The notes beneath the pieces are model-generated. The model saw nothing but the letters and a program-made list of their open reading frames with translations, ran no database searches and was not told where the DNA came from. A program made the position numbers and the translations under genes. DNA of 64,000 nucleotides from Hemerocallis citrina (Eukaryota > Streptophyta > Magnoliopsida > Asparagales > Asphodelaceae). Positions 1-10,204 of the stretch are shown one piece after another. Every line of letters starts with the position of its first letter. The stretch's first letter is position 1. Where the stretch lies: contig CM030360.1 of the NCBI GenBank assembly GCA_017893485.1, positions 3,832,467 through 3,896,466 on the forward strand. The letters are read 5' to 3'.

Positions 1-1542
1 GCCGTTAATCAGGTCCTCGGCGAGTATGAAGCCCGCGATGATAGAATGGTTAAATACTTGGCCAAAGTAAAGAGCCTCATGGTGCTATTTGAAGAGGCCC
101 TCATCCAAAGGATCCCCCGAGAAGAAAATGCCCAGGCCGACGCCCTATCCAAATTAGCCTCCTCTTCCCTTCAAGGTCTGGAGCAGACCGTATTGATAGA
201 AGTCCTCCTGAAGCCGAGCATAGAGGACGAAACACCTGACTCCGTTGAAACATTGCCCGTCCTCCTCGAAGACAACTGGATGAATCCCCTCGTCGAGTTC
301 TTAAGGGACGGACTCCTCCCCGAAGATCCGAGGGAAGCAAGAAGAATCAGGACCCGAGCCGAGCGTTATACATTAATCGAAGGTATCCTATATAAACGCT
401 CCTTCACCCAGGTGGACGGTCGGCCTTACCTGAGGTGTCTTTCCCCCGGGCAAGCCGATTACGCCCTGCAAGAACTCCATGAGGGCATTGGCGGGGCCCA
501 TTCTGGGTCCAGGGCTCTAGCGCGCAAAGTGTTGAACTACGGGTATTACTGGCCCACTCTCCTACGGGATGCCGAACGACACGTTCGGCAATGCAGCTCC
601 TGTCAAAAGTATTCCGACATCCGACGCCTTCCACAAGCACCGCTCACCTCCCTATCAAGTCTGATCCCCTTCGCTATGTGGGGGATGGATTTACTAGGGC
701 CGTTTCCACAAGCCCCCGGACAGCTAAAGTTCCTAGTCGTGGCAGTCGACTATTTCTCGAAATGGATAGAGGCCGAGCCCCTGGCTACAATCACCGAGCA
801 TAGGGTCGTTCAATTCTTCTAGAAAAATGTGATTTGCCGATTCGGCGTTCCCCGGGTCATAGTCACGGATAATGGAACACAGATCACTGGGGCCGCCTTC
901 CGAGCCTTATATGAGGACCTCGCCATACAACACCGATTCTCCTCCGTCTCCCATCCTCAGTCGAATGGCCAGGCCGAGAACGCCAACCGACAGATCCTTT
1001 CAGGCATCAAGAAGAGGTTAGACAAGTGTTCCAAAGGACTGTGGGTCGATCAGCTGCCAAACGTGCTCTGGAATCACCGCACCACCAAGCGGACCCCAAC
1101 AGGCGAGAGCCCATTTAATCTCACCTATGGGGCCGAGGCCATCATCCCCCTAGAAATCGGGATACCCTCTCCTCGTCTGATAGCTTATGAAGAAGAGCAG
1201 AACGCTAGAGAACTCAGAGCAAGCCTAGATCTGATAGATGAAATCCGAGAGAGAGCTGCCATACGCCAGCAAGCTTACCGAAGGAGGATCGAGCTAGCGT
1301 ACAACAAAAGGGTCCGCCCGACGGACATCAAAGAAGGGGACCTGGTCCTTCAAAAATTGGCCATCTCGTTCCCTGGTCAGAAAAGCAAATTGGCCCCGAA
1401 CTGGGAGGGACCTTACAAGATCTCAAAGGTAATCCGTCCCGGCACATTCCGACTAGAAGATCTCGAAGGCAGGGAGATTCCCAGGGCTTGGAATGCTGAC
1501 CATCTCTTAAAATACCAAGAGAAAGCGGCAACGCCTCTCTAA
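1..1542 (+). pseudogene. Tat-lineage Ty3/gypsy pol, 3' part: RNase H end and integrase
   Basis: The frame is open from the first base of the window, so this is the C-terminal part of a longer polyprotein. The first ~60 codons look like the extra RNase H domain of Tat-lineage elements (motif REENAQADALSKLA). The integrase follows: an HHCC zinc finger (nt ~460-610, ending CSSC), then catalytic Asp at nt 688, Asp at 868 and Glu at 976, with the D-35-E spacing kept. A single in-frame TAG at 820-822 sits inside the integrase core, and the frame resumes unchanged to the TAA at 1540-1542. There is no chromodomain. The enzyme would insert cDNA into host DNA, but this copy can be full length only by stop readthrough. 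The lineage call rests on motifs and on the antisense genes and 3' arrays downstream. Confidence 0.9.
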
Positions 1543-1721
1543 GTAGTCAGGGATGTCGAGCCATTCTTTTCCTGTCACTTGTAGTAGTTTTCTTTTATTT
1601 TTTCATTGTAATAACGACTAGCAACTTTAGAAGCAGCCGATCATTGGATATTAATAAATAAAGTTTTTCATATTTTCGCTGCTATTACATCTCTCTGCTT
1701 TTAGCTCTTTAATCTAACGAT

Positions 1722-2880
1722 GGTTCCGGAGTCCAACACTTGGCTCGATTCTACTTCGCAAGTTCGCTCCTAAGCGAGCTAGAAGTAGTTCGCCATTCGG
1801 AAATGCTCCCACAACCCTTAAACTAATCTAACAATGGTTCCGGAGTCCAACACTTGGCTCGATTCTACTTCGTAAGTTCGCTCCTAAGCGAGCTAGAAGT
1901 AGCTCGCCATTCGGAATTGCTCCCACAGCCGTTGGATGGTTCGGAGTCCAACACTTGGCTCGATTCTACTTCGCAAGTTCGCTCCTAAGCGAGCTAGAAG
2001 TGGTTCGCCATTCGGAAATGCTCCCACAACCCTTAAACTAATCTAACAATGGTTCCGGAGTCCAACACTTGGCTCGATTCTACTTCGCAAGTTCGCTCCT
2101 AAGCGAGCTAGAAGTAGCTCGCCATTCGGAATTGCTCCCACAGCCGTTGGATGGTTCGGAGTCCAACACTTGGTTCGATTCTACTTCGCAAGTTCGCTTC
2201 TAAGCGAGCTAGGGGTAGTTTGCCATTCGGAAATGCTCCCACAACCCTTAAACTAATCTAACAATGGTTCCGGAGTCCAACACTTGGCTCGATTCTACTT
2301 CGCAAGTTCGCTCCTAAGCGAGCTAGAAGTAGCTCGCCATTCGGAATTCCTCCCACAGCCGTTGGATGGTTCGGAGTCCAACACTTGGTTCGAATCTACT
2401 TCGCAAGACCGCTTCTAAGCGAGCTAGGAGTAGTTCGCCATTCGGAAATGCTCCCACAACCCTTAAACTAATCTAACAATGGTTCCAGAGTCCAACACTT
2501 GGCTCGATTCTACTTCGCAAATTCGCTCCTAAGCGAGCTAGAAGTAGCTCGCCATTCGGAATTGCTCCCCCAGCCGTTGAATGGTTCGGAGTCCAACACT
2601 TGGTTCGATTCTACTTCGCAAGTTCGCTTCTAAGCGAGCTAGGGGTAGTTCGCCATTCGAAAATGCTCCCACAACCCTTAAACTAATCTAACGATGGTTC
2701 AGGAGTCCAACACTTGGCTCGATTCTACTTCACGAGTTCGCTCCTAAGCGAGCTAGAAGTAGCTCGCCATTCGGAACTGCTCCCACAGCCGTTGAATGGT
2801 TCGGAGTCCAACACTTGGTTCGAATCTACTTCGCAAGACTGCTTCTAAGCGAGCTAGGAGTAGTTCGCCATTCAGGGTCA
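1722..2880 (+). repeat. Alternating ~113/~102-bp tandem repeat with hairpins, 11 units
   Basis: Units start near 1722, 1835, 1938, 2051, 2153, 2266, 2368, 2481, 2583, 2696 and 2798 with GGTTC(C)GGAGTCCAACACTT. Long and short units alternate, giving a ~215-bp dimer. Each unit holds nested inverted repeats, CTACTTC...GAAGTAG around TCGCT-CCTA-AGCGA, so each could fold into a stem-loop. The array sits between pol and the antisense genes. No coding potential is seen. Confidence 0.9.
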
Positions 2881-3268
2881 CGGTCATAGCTACCGAACTA
2901 CTCTAGCAACGATCCGAGGCCCGGCACTTGCGCTTTGATGCAGTTTGAGAGGTAGCCGCCAAACTTGCCTCACAAGACGGCATGATTGGGCAGTAGAGAC
3001 AAGGCTCGGCACCACTGGCCAAACATTCCCCTCGCTGATCGACAGACAAGTACGCGGCCGACTTAGAAGCCTCGGTGCAGCAGACAACAGTCGCGAAAGT
3101 AAAAAACACACAAGTTCGGCAACAACACTTTTATTGATGAAATTGATGCGGTACAAAGACAAACACAGCAGGATTACAACTCGTTAAAGAAAAAGTTACA
3201 ATGTCGACTTATTACACTTAGCCAAAAAAAAAGAAAAAAATACACAAAAGCTCACGGAGTCGACGACT
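2881..3268. other. Spacer with 3' UTR of the antisense coiled-coil gene
   Basis: No gene is seen. On the - strand, an AATAAA lies at about 3130-3135, some 135 bp past the stop of the coiled-coil ORF at 3269, where a polyadenylation signal would be expected. The part nearest the tandem array (2881-2950) still resembles a degenerate repeat unit. Confidence 0.5.
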
Positions 3269-4243
3269 TCAGCGCTTTTTTGGAGCGGGAGCATTCCGCT
3301 TCAGTGACACTCGAGAGTGACGACGCTTGTCTCCGGAGCGCGACCCCAAGCCGGCGAATTGAAACGTATCCTCGGCACCACTCCTAGTGGCTGCTCCGAC
3401 GGATGCTCTGCTCGACGAAATTGCCACCGAGCTCTGCGCGTCCCCCGGACTAGGTTGGCCGATCCGCTGATGGGTCGCCATCTCGTAGAAGGTAATGCCA
3501 TGCTCGCTCTCCGCGCGAGTACACGAGGTGCTTCGAACATTGATAGGCCCCGAATGCGGCTTGAGGCGAGCAACTTCCGCCTCCAACTCCGAGATCCGAT
3601 CACGCAACGAGTCATCTTTCACGTTAACTTCGAAACGAGGTGGTATCGCGAAGTCCGGAACTCCTGATCGGCTGGCAATGAGGCGCCGAAGATGGGTGAC
3701 CTCGATGCTTTTATCCACCGTCGCTCTCTTCAGCGCTTCGACCTCGGCAGTCAACTGGACCCGTTCGGTCGTCAACTTGGCCACTTCGGACGTCAGCCCC
3801 TCGCCCTCACTCCGAAGCTTCGTCTCTACGGACTGCAGATGCTGTATTTCGGAGAGCAAGTCATCCCTCTCCGCTGTTATTTTAGACAAGTTATGACGAA
3901 TGCACTGAATCCGAATCTCATTACTGAAAGCAGTAGGCGAATGTTCACCTTCACCCGCGGGGGTAAGCTCTTCGATCCTGCTTTCCAAGTGGCGAATCTC
4001 GATATCTCGCCGGCCGAGGACGAGCTGGAGATGGTTCCTCTCGCTTTCAGCTCGGCGCAATCCGAGCTCGACTTCGTAGAGCCGCTCTCGGCACCTCGCC
4101 AGACACAGCCTCGTCGCTCCTAAGCCAGCCTCGGCTCGAGCTTCCTCGTCCGAACGCGTAAGCTCGGCATCTTGGGCAACCACCATAAGTTGCAAAGAGG
4201 TCGAAGTAATCAGCAAAAAGGTCGGACACTGCCGGAGCACCAC
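3269..4243 (-). CDS. Antisense coiled-coil protein of the Tat element (second antisense gene)
   Basis: Open frame of 324 residues, antisense to pol. It is rich in Glu, Arg, Leu and Ala with heptad-like spacing: two long helical stretches (about residues 25-110 and 115-190), a short one ending ISELEAEVARLK (about residue 220), then a Ser/Arg-rich tail ending in basic residues (APKKR), which could be nuclear. I do not recognise an enzyme domain. A degenerate homologue follows the first antisense gene in the second element (about 43690-44330, + strand), so the ORF belongs to the family and did not arise by chance. The true 5' end is uncertain: the homologue has a splice-acceptor-like CTTTCAG just before the conserved part, so the first ~20 residues here may be intron or leader. 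Confidence 0.6.
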   Translation of the reverse strand: MVLRQCPTFLLITSTSLQLMVVAQDAELTRSDEEARAEAGLGATRLCLARCRERLYEVELGLRRAESERNHLQLVLGRRDIEIRHLESRIEELTPAGEGEHSPTAFSNEIRIQCIRHNLSKITAERDDLLSEIQHLQSVETKLRSEGEGLTSEVAKLTTERVQLTAEVEALKRATVDKSIEVTHLRRLIASRSGVPDFAIPPRFEVNVKDDSLRDRISELEAEVARLKPHSGPINVRSTSCTRAESEHGITFYEMATHQRIGQPSPGDAQSSVAISSSRASVGAATRSGAEDTFQFAGLGSRSGDKRRHSRVSLKRNAPAPKKR

Positions 4244-4447
4244 ACTTAAAAAAAAAATTCTAAAAACAAGAAACTCTCAAGAGAACGTTTGGCGAAAAAG
4301 GGGGCGAAAGACAAAGATCTGAACACCAACACTTGCAAAAATTTTCTTTTCATTCATTTCAAAAAGTAGCGGTGGCCAGTCCGCTATTAGGCGTTACAAT
4401 GAGTGAAAAGAAACATAACGAAAAAAAAAAAAAAGCGAGGAGCGGAG

Positions 4448-5035
4448 TCAAGGCTCGACCTCTTTCCCCGAGCGACGAGGTGGGGTAGGGGTTGACTTCG
4501 CCGAAGGAGACGCCACCGACAGCGGAGTGACCGCAGTGCTAGGGGCCTCGCCAGTGACCCCGGCCCCGGCATCAACTTCGTCGTCCCCTTCATCCTCCTC
4601 CCCCTCAGATTCAGGGTCGAACCCCTCGACATGGCCGGGGAACAGTCTCCACCCCGAGACGTCCACATCGGGGTACTCCTTCGACACCCGTTCGAGGGTT
4701 GCGGCGAAGGCCTTCGCCATATTCTGGGCGAGGAACCCCTGCGCCTTCTCCAGGGTTGCGTCCTCCGCCGCCTTCACAGCCGCAGCATTGGCGGCCTCGA
4801 CCTCGGCCAGCTGCTTGGCCGACCTCTCCTTCTGGCGAAGGAGCTCGCCCTCCAACCTCGTCACCTCGGCCTCGAGGTGCTGGATCCTCGCCGACCTGCC
4901 CTCATGCTCGACACGGAGCTTGTCGAGCTCGTTCGACATCCGAGCTTTTTCGTTCCGAGCTTGGTCGGACTCTTGCTTCAGCTCCTTCTCCAGAGCTGTC
5001 AGCCTCTCGGTGAGATGGCCGAAGTGGACGATGAT
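4448..5035 (-). CDS. Antisense gene exon 3 (coiled coil, acidic tail)
   Basis: This exon encodes 195 residues and a TGA stop. About 110 residues form a charged coiled coil (ERLTALEKELKQ at the start), then comes a conserved ATLERVSKEYPD...GW segment, an acidic EGEEDEGDD run and a Ser/Thr/Pro-rich tail. The homologous exon in the second element (42777-43412) has the same order. Coiled coils suggest self-association, which is inference only. Confidence 0.65.
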   Translation of the reverse strand: MIVHFGHLTERLTALEKELKQESDQARNEKARMSNELDKLRVEHEGRSARIQHLEAEVTRLEGELLRQKERSAKQLAEVEAANAAAVKAAEDATLEKAQGFLAQNMAKAFAATLERVSKEYPDVDVSGWRLFPGHVEGFDPESEGEEDEGDDEVDAGAGVTGEAPSTAVTPLSVASPSAKSTPTPPRRSGKEVEP

Positions 5036-5117
5036 CTGCAGCAAAAAAGAACTAAAAGAGTTAGAAAAATTTTTGTGATTCAAGAAGTGCAACAAACGAA
5101 GGAAACTCGAAGCTTAC

Positions 5118-5208
5118 CGACACCGCCGAACGAGCGATCTCGATCACGTCGTCACCCTCTCTCCCCGCCTCCATGGCGGCTCGGTCTTTCGGGGTGGCGA
5201 GGTGCTTG
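5118..5208 (-). CDS. Antisense gene exon 2, 3' part
   Basis: This is the continuation of exon 2 after the nested solo LTR. It encodes the conserved ATPKDRAAMEAG...EIARS block, found also at 42606-42680 in the second element. It ends at a GTAAGC donor. The five bases 5204-5208 (GCTTG) are the target duplication. Confidence 0.65.
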
Positions 5209-8200
5209 TGTAACCCTCGTTTTCGTAAATATATAATTTCTAAATAATATTCTGTATTTCGAATTATATATGAATTTAGTAGTGTTAAATTCATTTTAAC
5301 TTTTTATATTTAAAATATTTCTGATCGGAAATTATATTTATTTCGAATAGGAGTATATTTTACCTTACTTTCTATTTTGCAATTGATCGACTATTTTCAT
5401 TTTAGCCAAACTAAAATTATTCGGAACTTCCTTAATTATTTGTTAAAGCCAATTTCTTTATATAACCTTGTTATTATTATTTTAGTATATTCATTGTTAA
5501 ATCTATTATTTTTAGTATTGTCATTATTACCATTTTTTAATATTGTTTGTTCTCATTATTAGTAATATTATTATTGTTAAAATTAGTGATATTGTTGTTA
5601 CTCATATTTTCTTGATCTTCATTATTAAATATTATTATTTTTTAAAGCCCAAACACAAACGTTTATTTTAAGCCCAATGGTTTTAAACCCATTAACCCAA
5701 TTTCCGTTAGTTATTTGTTGACCAGATCTATTCTTTCTTAATCAACCCCAAAATCTCTCCTGTAATCCCCCTAATCTCTATCCCTAATTATGAGCCTATT
5801 AATTCCCCTCATTGTGTAATCCCGTAACTCCCTCCCTACAATCACTCTACCCCCTTAATTTAACAATTATTTATATACATATTATTATAATATACCCCTA
5901 TTCTCTCTCTCCCGTACTCCCTCTCTCTCCCACTCCTCTGATTAAAACAAAAACCAAAACAAAACCACCAAACAAATCAAAACCAAAACAAAAGCAGAAC
6001 CAATCTCAGCCTTTCTTCCCTGCTCTCTCATCTTCCCCATTCGAAAACCCAACAAAACCATCGTCTCCCGTCTCCTTCTCCACTCCAACACCACCATCAC
6101 CCCCATCGTCGTCTTCGACCACCGAAAACCAACTCCCGAACCCACCCTATCTCCATTCGACATTACCCAAACTCCGAACCCATTCCCCGTCGTTCCCCAC
6201 CGTCTCCCCCGCCCATTGCTCCATCCCCTACCCCGTCACCGTCTCGCCTCACCACCCCCATCACCGAACCCAAACCCACCATCTCCATCTTCTTCCTCCC
6301 ATCTCCAATGCCAATACCCAAAACCTCCATCATCAAACTCTCGACCTCCACCCTCTCAACCCACCTCGAAGCCATTATCATCACCTTTGCCGTCGCCCCG
6401 TCGTCACCACCCCAGCATTCGCCTCCGCTCGCGTCGCCACACATCCGAACCCATCCCCCACCTTCGCACATCCCCTGTTCGAACCCCGAAGCAAAGCGTC
6501 GTCGCTTCTCGATGTCGCGCCGCCATTTCCGCCACCAGTCGCCGCCGCAAACTCCTTCCGTCGTGTCCCCGACCACGCGCCGTCGTCGCGCCTGCCTGCA
6601 CCGCAGTCCCGATCGCTCTCCCGCTCACTGCCGAAACGAGGGAGAAGACGAACAGCCATTGGATCATTTGGCTGTTTCGTGTTCACCCGCAGCGGATCCG
6701 ACTTCTGCTGTTCCCTGTTCGGCCGGATCCAGTGAGGGAGAAGCATTCTGATTCGCCCTCTTGGCTGTCTCCTGTTTTGCCGCGCCGAATCCCAAGTCGC
6801 CGTTTGCTGTTTTGGCGATCTGCTGTGGGGTTTTATTGCTGAATTTGCTGTGTTGTTTTGCTCGGATTTCTTGCACGTATTTTCGCGCGTAATTTTCGTC
6901 ATCAAGGCAAGTATCTCTTGTACCACTTTATTTTTCTAGTACAAGCCTTTGTAAAAATACCGCAAGTATGTTATTTCTTGACTCCAATTCGCATTCATAA
7001 GTCGAATTGATACCCGTTTCCATTTCTAATCCTTCGATCTTGTATTCACATGAGATCGTGAATACTTTGCCATCCTATGCATGACACGAACACAAAAAAT
7101 AAATACATATGTAATTTTAGTGATTATACATGTTAGTGTAAATAATTATTTGAATGTTGTTTTAATGTTTTTCTTAAAATCTTGTTTAAGTTTATATATG
7201 TAATCGGTTACCTCATACATGCAAAATTATTCTTATGGCCCTAAAATATTATAGACCCATGCATGTAATATTAATTTAGACTCATATATGTAATATTAAT
7301 TCAGACCTATATATGTATTAATAAATTATACCCAATTATGACATTAAACTACATGTTTCACATCTCCTTACTTAGAACATATTTCATGCACAATTCCTAG
7401 ATATTCCATGTCCATATCTTGACTTCGCCTCATTGCATTATGTTTGTGTTAACAATTTAAATAAAAGTAACAAGCCGGGGTATAAGGGAAAGATTTAAGT
7501 AGTGGGCAATATAGAAGAGCGTACTCGGACGGGAGCTCGTGGTTTCCCGACGCAAGTTGCAATTACAAGTTGCAAGATTGCAAATGACAAGTTTACATGT
7601 TTCACGTTACAAGTTTACACTCTACATGTTTCACGTTACAAGTTTGCACGTATCTCGATACAATATTGAATGTACATGTTTTTCCCGAGTACGTGACCTA
7701 TAAAACCCACCACTAAATCTAAACGAAATTGTATTGACTGTAGCAACCATGTAGTAAAAGTATGGATGCATGAAGTGCTACCTAGATAGAATCAAACTCT
7801 AGACATAAGATTAACACGTGCACTTGCATGATCCTATTACATGTTACATGTTCACGTTGATTTGATACTTGTTTATTTGATTACTTGTTGCTACTTGTTT
7901 CGTAATGCCTCGTTTATACCATGTTTACATATTGCATTTCCCTTACTCTTGATTCCCTGCTCTTTTCCTGTTTTTCCTTTGTTTTATTATTGTTCCTGTT
8001 TCCCTTAGCTTGTACCTCCTTGCGGCCCATAACTTGTATTAACGGGTCTTCTTGTTTCTCTTTCCTTTTCTTTTGTTATAATATACTTGCAGGCCCGAAT
8101 GGAGAATTACCAGAAGGTGTCGCTGACCAAGTGTTCTAGTTTATCGTTTTCATGTTGTCTTTAGTTGTATTTGATTTCTTGCAACTATTTATTGTAATTC

Positions 8201-8424
8201 GGGCTTGTTTGACCCGTAATTATTGTATTTCCCAGTTGTTGGTTATTTTTATGGACTATGTCATGAATTTTCATTATCAAATTGTGATTTAAATGCCTGC
8301 GTGGATTTTTTTATTATATTGTTGTTGAGTTTACTTGTACAGCTTATGAATGGTGTGTTCGCACCATTCGCTGGGCCTCAGTCTCGCGCCCGCATTTCCA
8401 TGTTTTGGGAAGCGGGGCGTGACA
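5209..8424 (+). mobile_element. Solo LTR (3216 bp), TSD GCTTG
   Basis: Begins TGTAACCCTCG, ends GCGGGGCGTGACA, and is flanked by GCTTG on both sides (5204-5208 and 8425-8429). The size and the 3' end fit long LTRs of chromovirus Ty3/gypsy elements (Tekay/Del type). The interior has an AT-rich promoter-like part (5220-5900), a pyrimidine-rich C/T stretch (5700-6750), a GC-rich part (6400-6850) and AT-rich DNA with repeats of ACAAGTTTACA-type words (7540-7670). No pol or polypurine tract lies beside it, so the internal region was lost by LTR recombination. Long ORFs in the pyrimidine-rich part are compositional. Confidence 0.85.
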
Positions 8425-8787
8425 GCTTGACTGCCTGCATGCTCGCCAGCGAGTTCCCGAGGAACCCATCATGCCTCCGGACTTGCCAGTCCGGGATGTG
8501 AATCCGCTTGTGCTCCTCCGTCAGGAGCTCCTCGCCTGCCACAGTCAGTGGCGGCGTCGGCATGGCGAGGGCAGCAGCAATGGGGAACTCGCCCACAGAT
8601 GCGGGAGCCGAAGTCCCCGCCACGGTGACAGCCGGACTGCCGAGGACCTCCACCTCCTCGACAGGGGCTGCAATCCTCGGAGCCTTCGAGGTCGAGGGCA
8701 ACTTGGACGCAACCCTCTTGCGCTTCTTCGGCACCTTGCTTGCGAGCCCTGCCCTAAGCGCCAATACTGCGTCGTAGTCCATGGTTT
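8425..8787 (-). CDS. Antisense gene exon 2, 5' part
   Basis: Starts after a CAG acceptor. The codon split by intron 1 becomes Lys, followed by Thr-Met-Asp. It contains a basic KKRKR run (possible nuclear signal), a Pro/Ala-rich linker and the conserved IPDWQVRRHDGFL block that recurs at about 42530-42570. The exon is cut by the solo LTR at 8424. Its remainder lies at 5118-5208, beyond the insertion. Confidence 0.65.
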
Positions 8788-8874
8788 CTGCATCAAAAGC
8801 AAAAAATGGTTAACACATAGAAAACAACAAGGAAGAGGGTACGGGAAAAAAAGAACTTGACAAGAGCCGCGTAC

Positions 8875-9784
8875 TAGGATCTACGTGATAGAGCCCTCCC
8901 TTGTAGAGGACGTCCTCCGTCAGCTCCCTCCAATCGTACTTCGGCCGGTCAAGGAGAATCTGGACCGCCTCTTTTTCTTCCACTGAGAGCTTCGGTATCG
9001 CCTTCGCCCTCTTCGGTACCCCTTCCACCCAGTCAGAGGGGATCGGCCATGCCTCTCGACTCCGCACAACCAACCACTTCTCTCGCCAGTGCTTAATGGA
9101 GTCGGGGCATATGACGAGTCTGCCGCCGTGCCTCGGAGTCAAGTAATACCGGTACTCCGACTTATTCCCTTGATGGAGCCGGTATAGCGTCCGAAGCACG
9201 TTCAGCTGCGGCTCGATTCCTGCGGCCTGGCAGTGGAGTACAAAACCATTTATCACTCGCCACGCGTTCGGCATGAGTTGGATGGGGCTGACCCCGAACC
9301 AACTCACCACGGTAATGGCGAACGCGTGGAGAGGTAGCCGAGCACCAGCGATAAAGGCATCGACCGGCCAGCAACACATGGTCACTGGCAGCGGCGAGTT
9401 TGCCCTAACCCCGGGGCCCGGCAGCATAATTTCGTACTCCTCCGGGATGAGAAAAGAATCCCGGATCACTGCCAGATCCTCCTCGCACAGGATCGACGCC
9501 GCATCGTCCGCCTCCGTCGTCTCCCTAGCGGCATTCTCCTCGAAGGACCTCCCCCTCCCATGAACAATCCGCTCAGCCTGATCCTCCAGGAGCTGCATGA
9601 CTCTGTGGAGCCCCGTCAACGGCCCTGGCAGTTGTCCGAACTCCCCCATCCTCTTCGGATCCACAACGATCGAATCCTTGCCGAACACCTTCTTGCCTTT
9701 GGTCGGGATCGGAGTCGAATCCTCGATGACTTCAAGGGAGGGCTCGGACCAAGAGATTTCTTCGGAATCAGAAGCTACAGACAT
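8875..9784 (-). CDS. Antisense gene exon 1 (Transposase_28-like domain)
   Basis: This exon encodes 303 residues from ATG at 9784. The first ~50 residues are acidic and Ser-rich. The conserved domain spans about residues 90-270, with LPGPGVRA, GVSPIQLMPNAWR, a Cys in the following helix, RTLYRL and YRYYLTPR. The same block is found at 41500-41990 in the second element. The donor after GAT-CCT-A is inferred because joining here to the acceptor at 8788 restores the frame found in the other copy. Unspliced, the frame runs on to a stop at 8810. Confidence 0.7.
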
Positions 9785-10110
9785 AATTGATGATAAATTA
9801 CCTTAAGAGAAATAGCCGCCGGAAAACTTCGCCTGAATCAAACGCCGACCACCGGAAGAATTCGCCTGAGCACAAGAAACCGTCTGAGCAAAAAAGAGGA
9901 GAAATGAGAAATGAGAGAGGGGGGTGAGGATTTATAGAGAGGGGCGCTCCAAACGAGGTTAATGGGCTCGTACGACCGGCCTATTTAGACGAAACGACGG
10001 AGCGACCCCAATCGTCGCCTTGCTAACCGCGCCAAATCATGAGTCGAATTTAATGCGCGCCCCATCTGATAGAAGCCCAGAGGTCACTGCAATTAATAAA
10101 CATCCCATAT
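9785..10110 (-). promoter_or_regulatory. Promoter/leader of the antisense gene, TATA box at 9930-9937
   Basis: On the - strand a CTATAAAT lies at 9937-9930, about 145 bp upstream of ATG 9784. The second element has CTATAAG at 40919-40925 ahead of its antisense gene. A TATA box in both copies suggests that the antisense genes have their own promoter. No experimental support is available here. Confidence 0.5.
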
Positions 10111-10166
10111 GTCAGAGTTGTCAGAAGTTGTCAGAAGCTGTCAGAAGCTGTCAGAAGTTCAGAAGG
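10111..10166 (+). repeat. Decamer repeat GTCAGAAGTT/C, about 5 copies
   Basis: GTCAGAGTT, then GTCAGAAGTT and GTCAGAAGCT variants follow each other without spacers. This is a small minisatellite seed at the edge of the large 58-bp array. Confidence 0.8.
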
Positions 10167-10204
10167 CGCACAGTAGGTACAGACTCCTATGACGAAAAAT
10201 GACA

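Larger units (their letters stand above)
4448..9784 (-). pseudogene. Antisense three-exon gene of the Tat element (putative gypsy-type transposon domain), split by a solo LTR
   Basis: The gene runs leftwards. Exon 1 is 9784-8875, intron 1 8874-8788 (87 bp, GTACGC...GCAG), exon 2 8787-8425 plus 5208-5118, intron 2 5117-5036 (82 bp, GTAAGC...GCAG), and exon 3 5035-4448. Without the solo LTR at 5209-8424 and one copy of its 5-bp target duplication, the exons sum to whole codons and encode about 648 residues, so the gene was open before that insertion. Exon 1 carries the conserved block LPGPGVRA...GVSPIQLMPNAWR, like the Pfam family called putative gypsy type transposon (Transposase_28). Exon 2 has a basic KKRKR stretch and IPDW...HDGFL, and exon 3 is a coiled coil with an acidic tail. 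Its function is unknown. The second element shares both intron positions and phases. Confidence 0.75.

Noticed and set aside
3317..5236. Plus-strand frames (up to 201 codons) opposite the antisense genes
   Set aside because: They are shadows of the - strand exons; conservation with element 2 follows the - strand frame and its introns.
5812..6842. Open frames up to 307 codons, Pro/Ser/Thr rich
   Set aside because: They lie in the C-rich and CT-rich part of a solo LTR, overlap in several frames and have low complexity.
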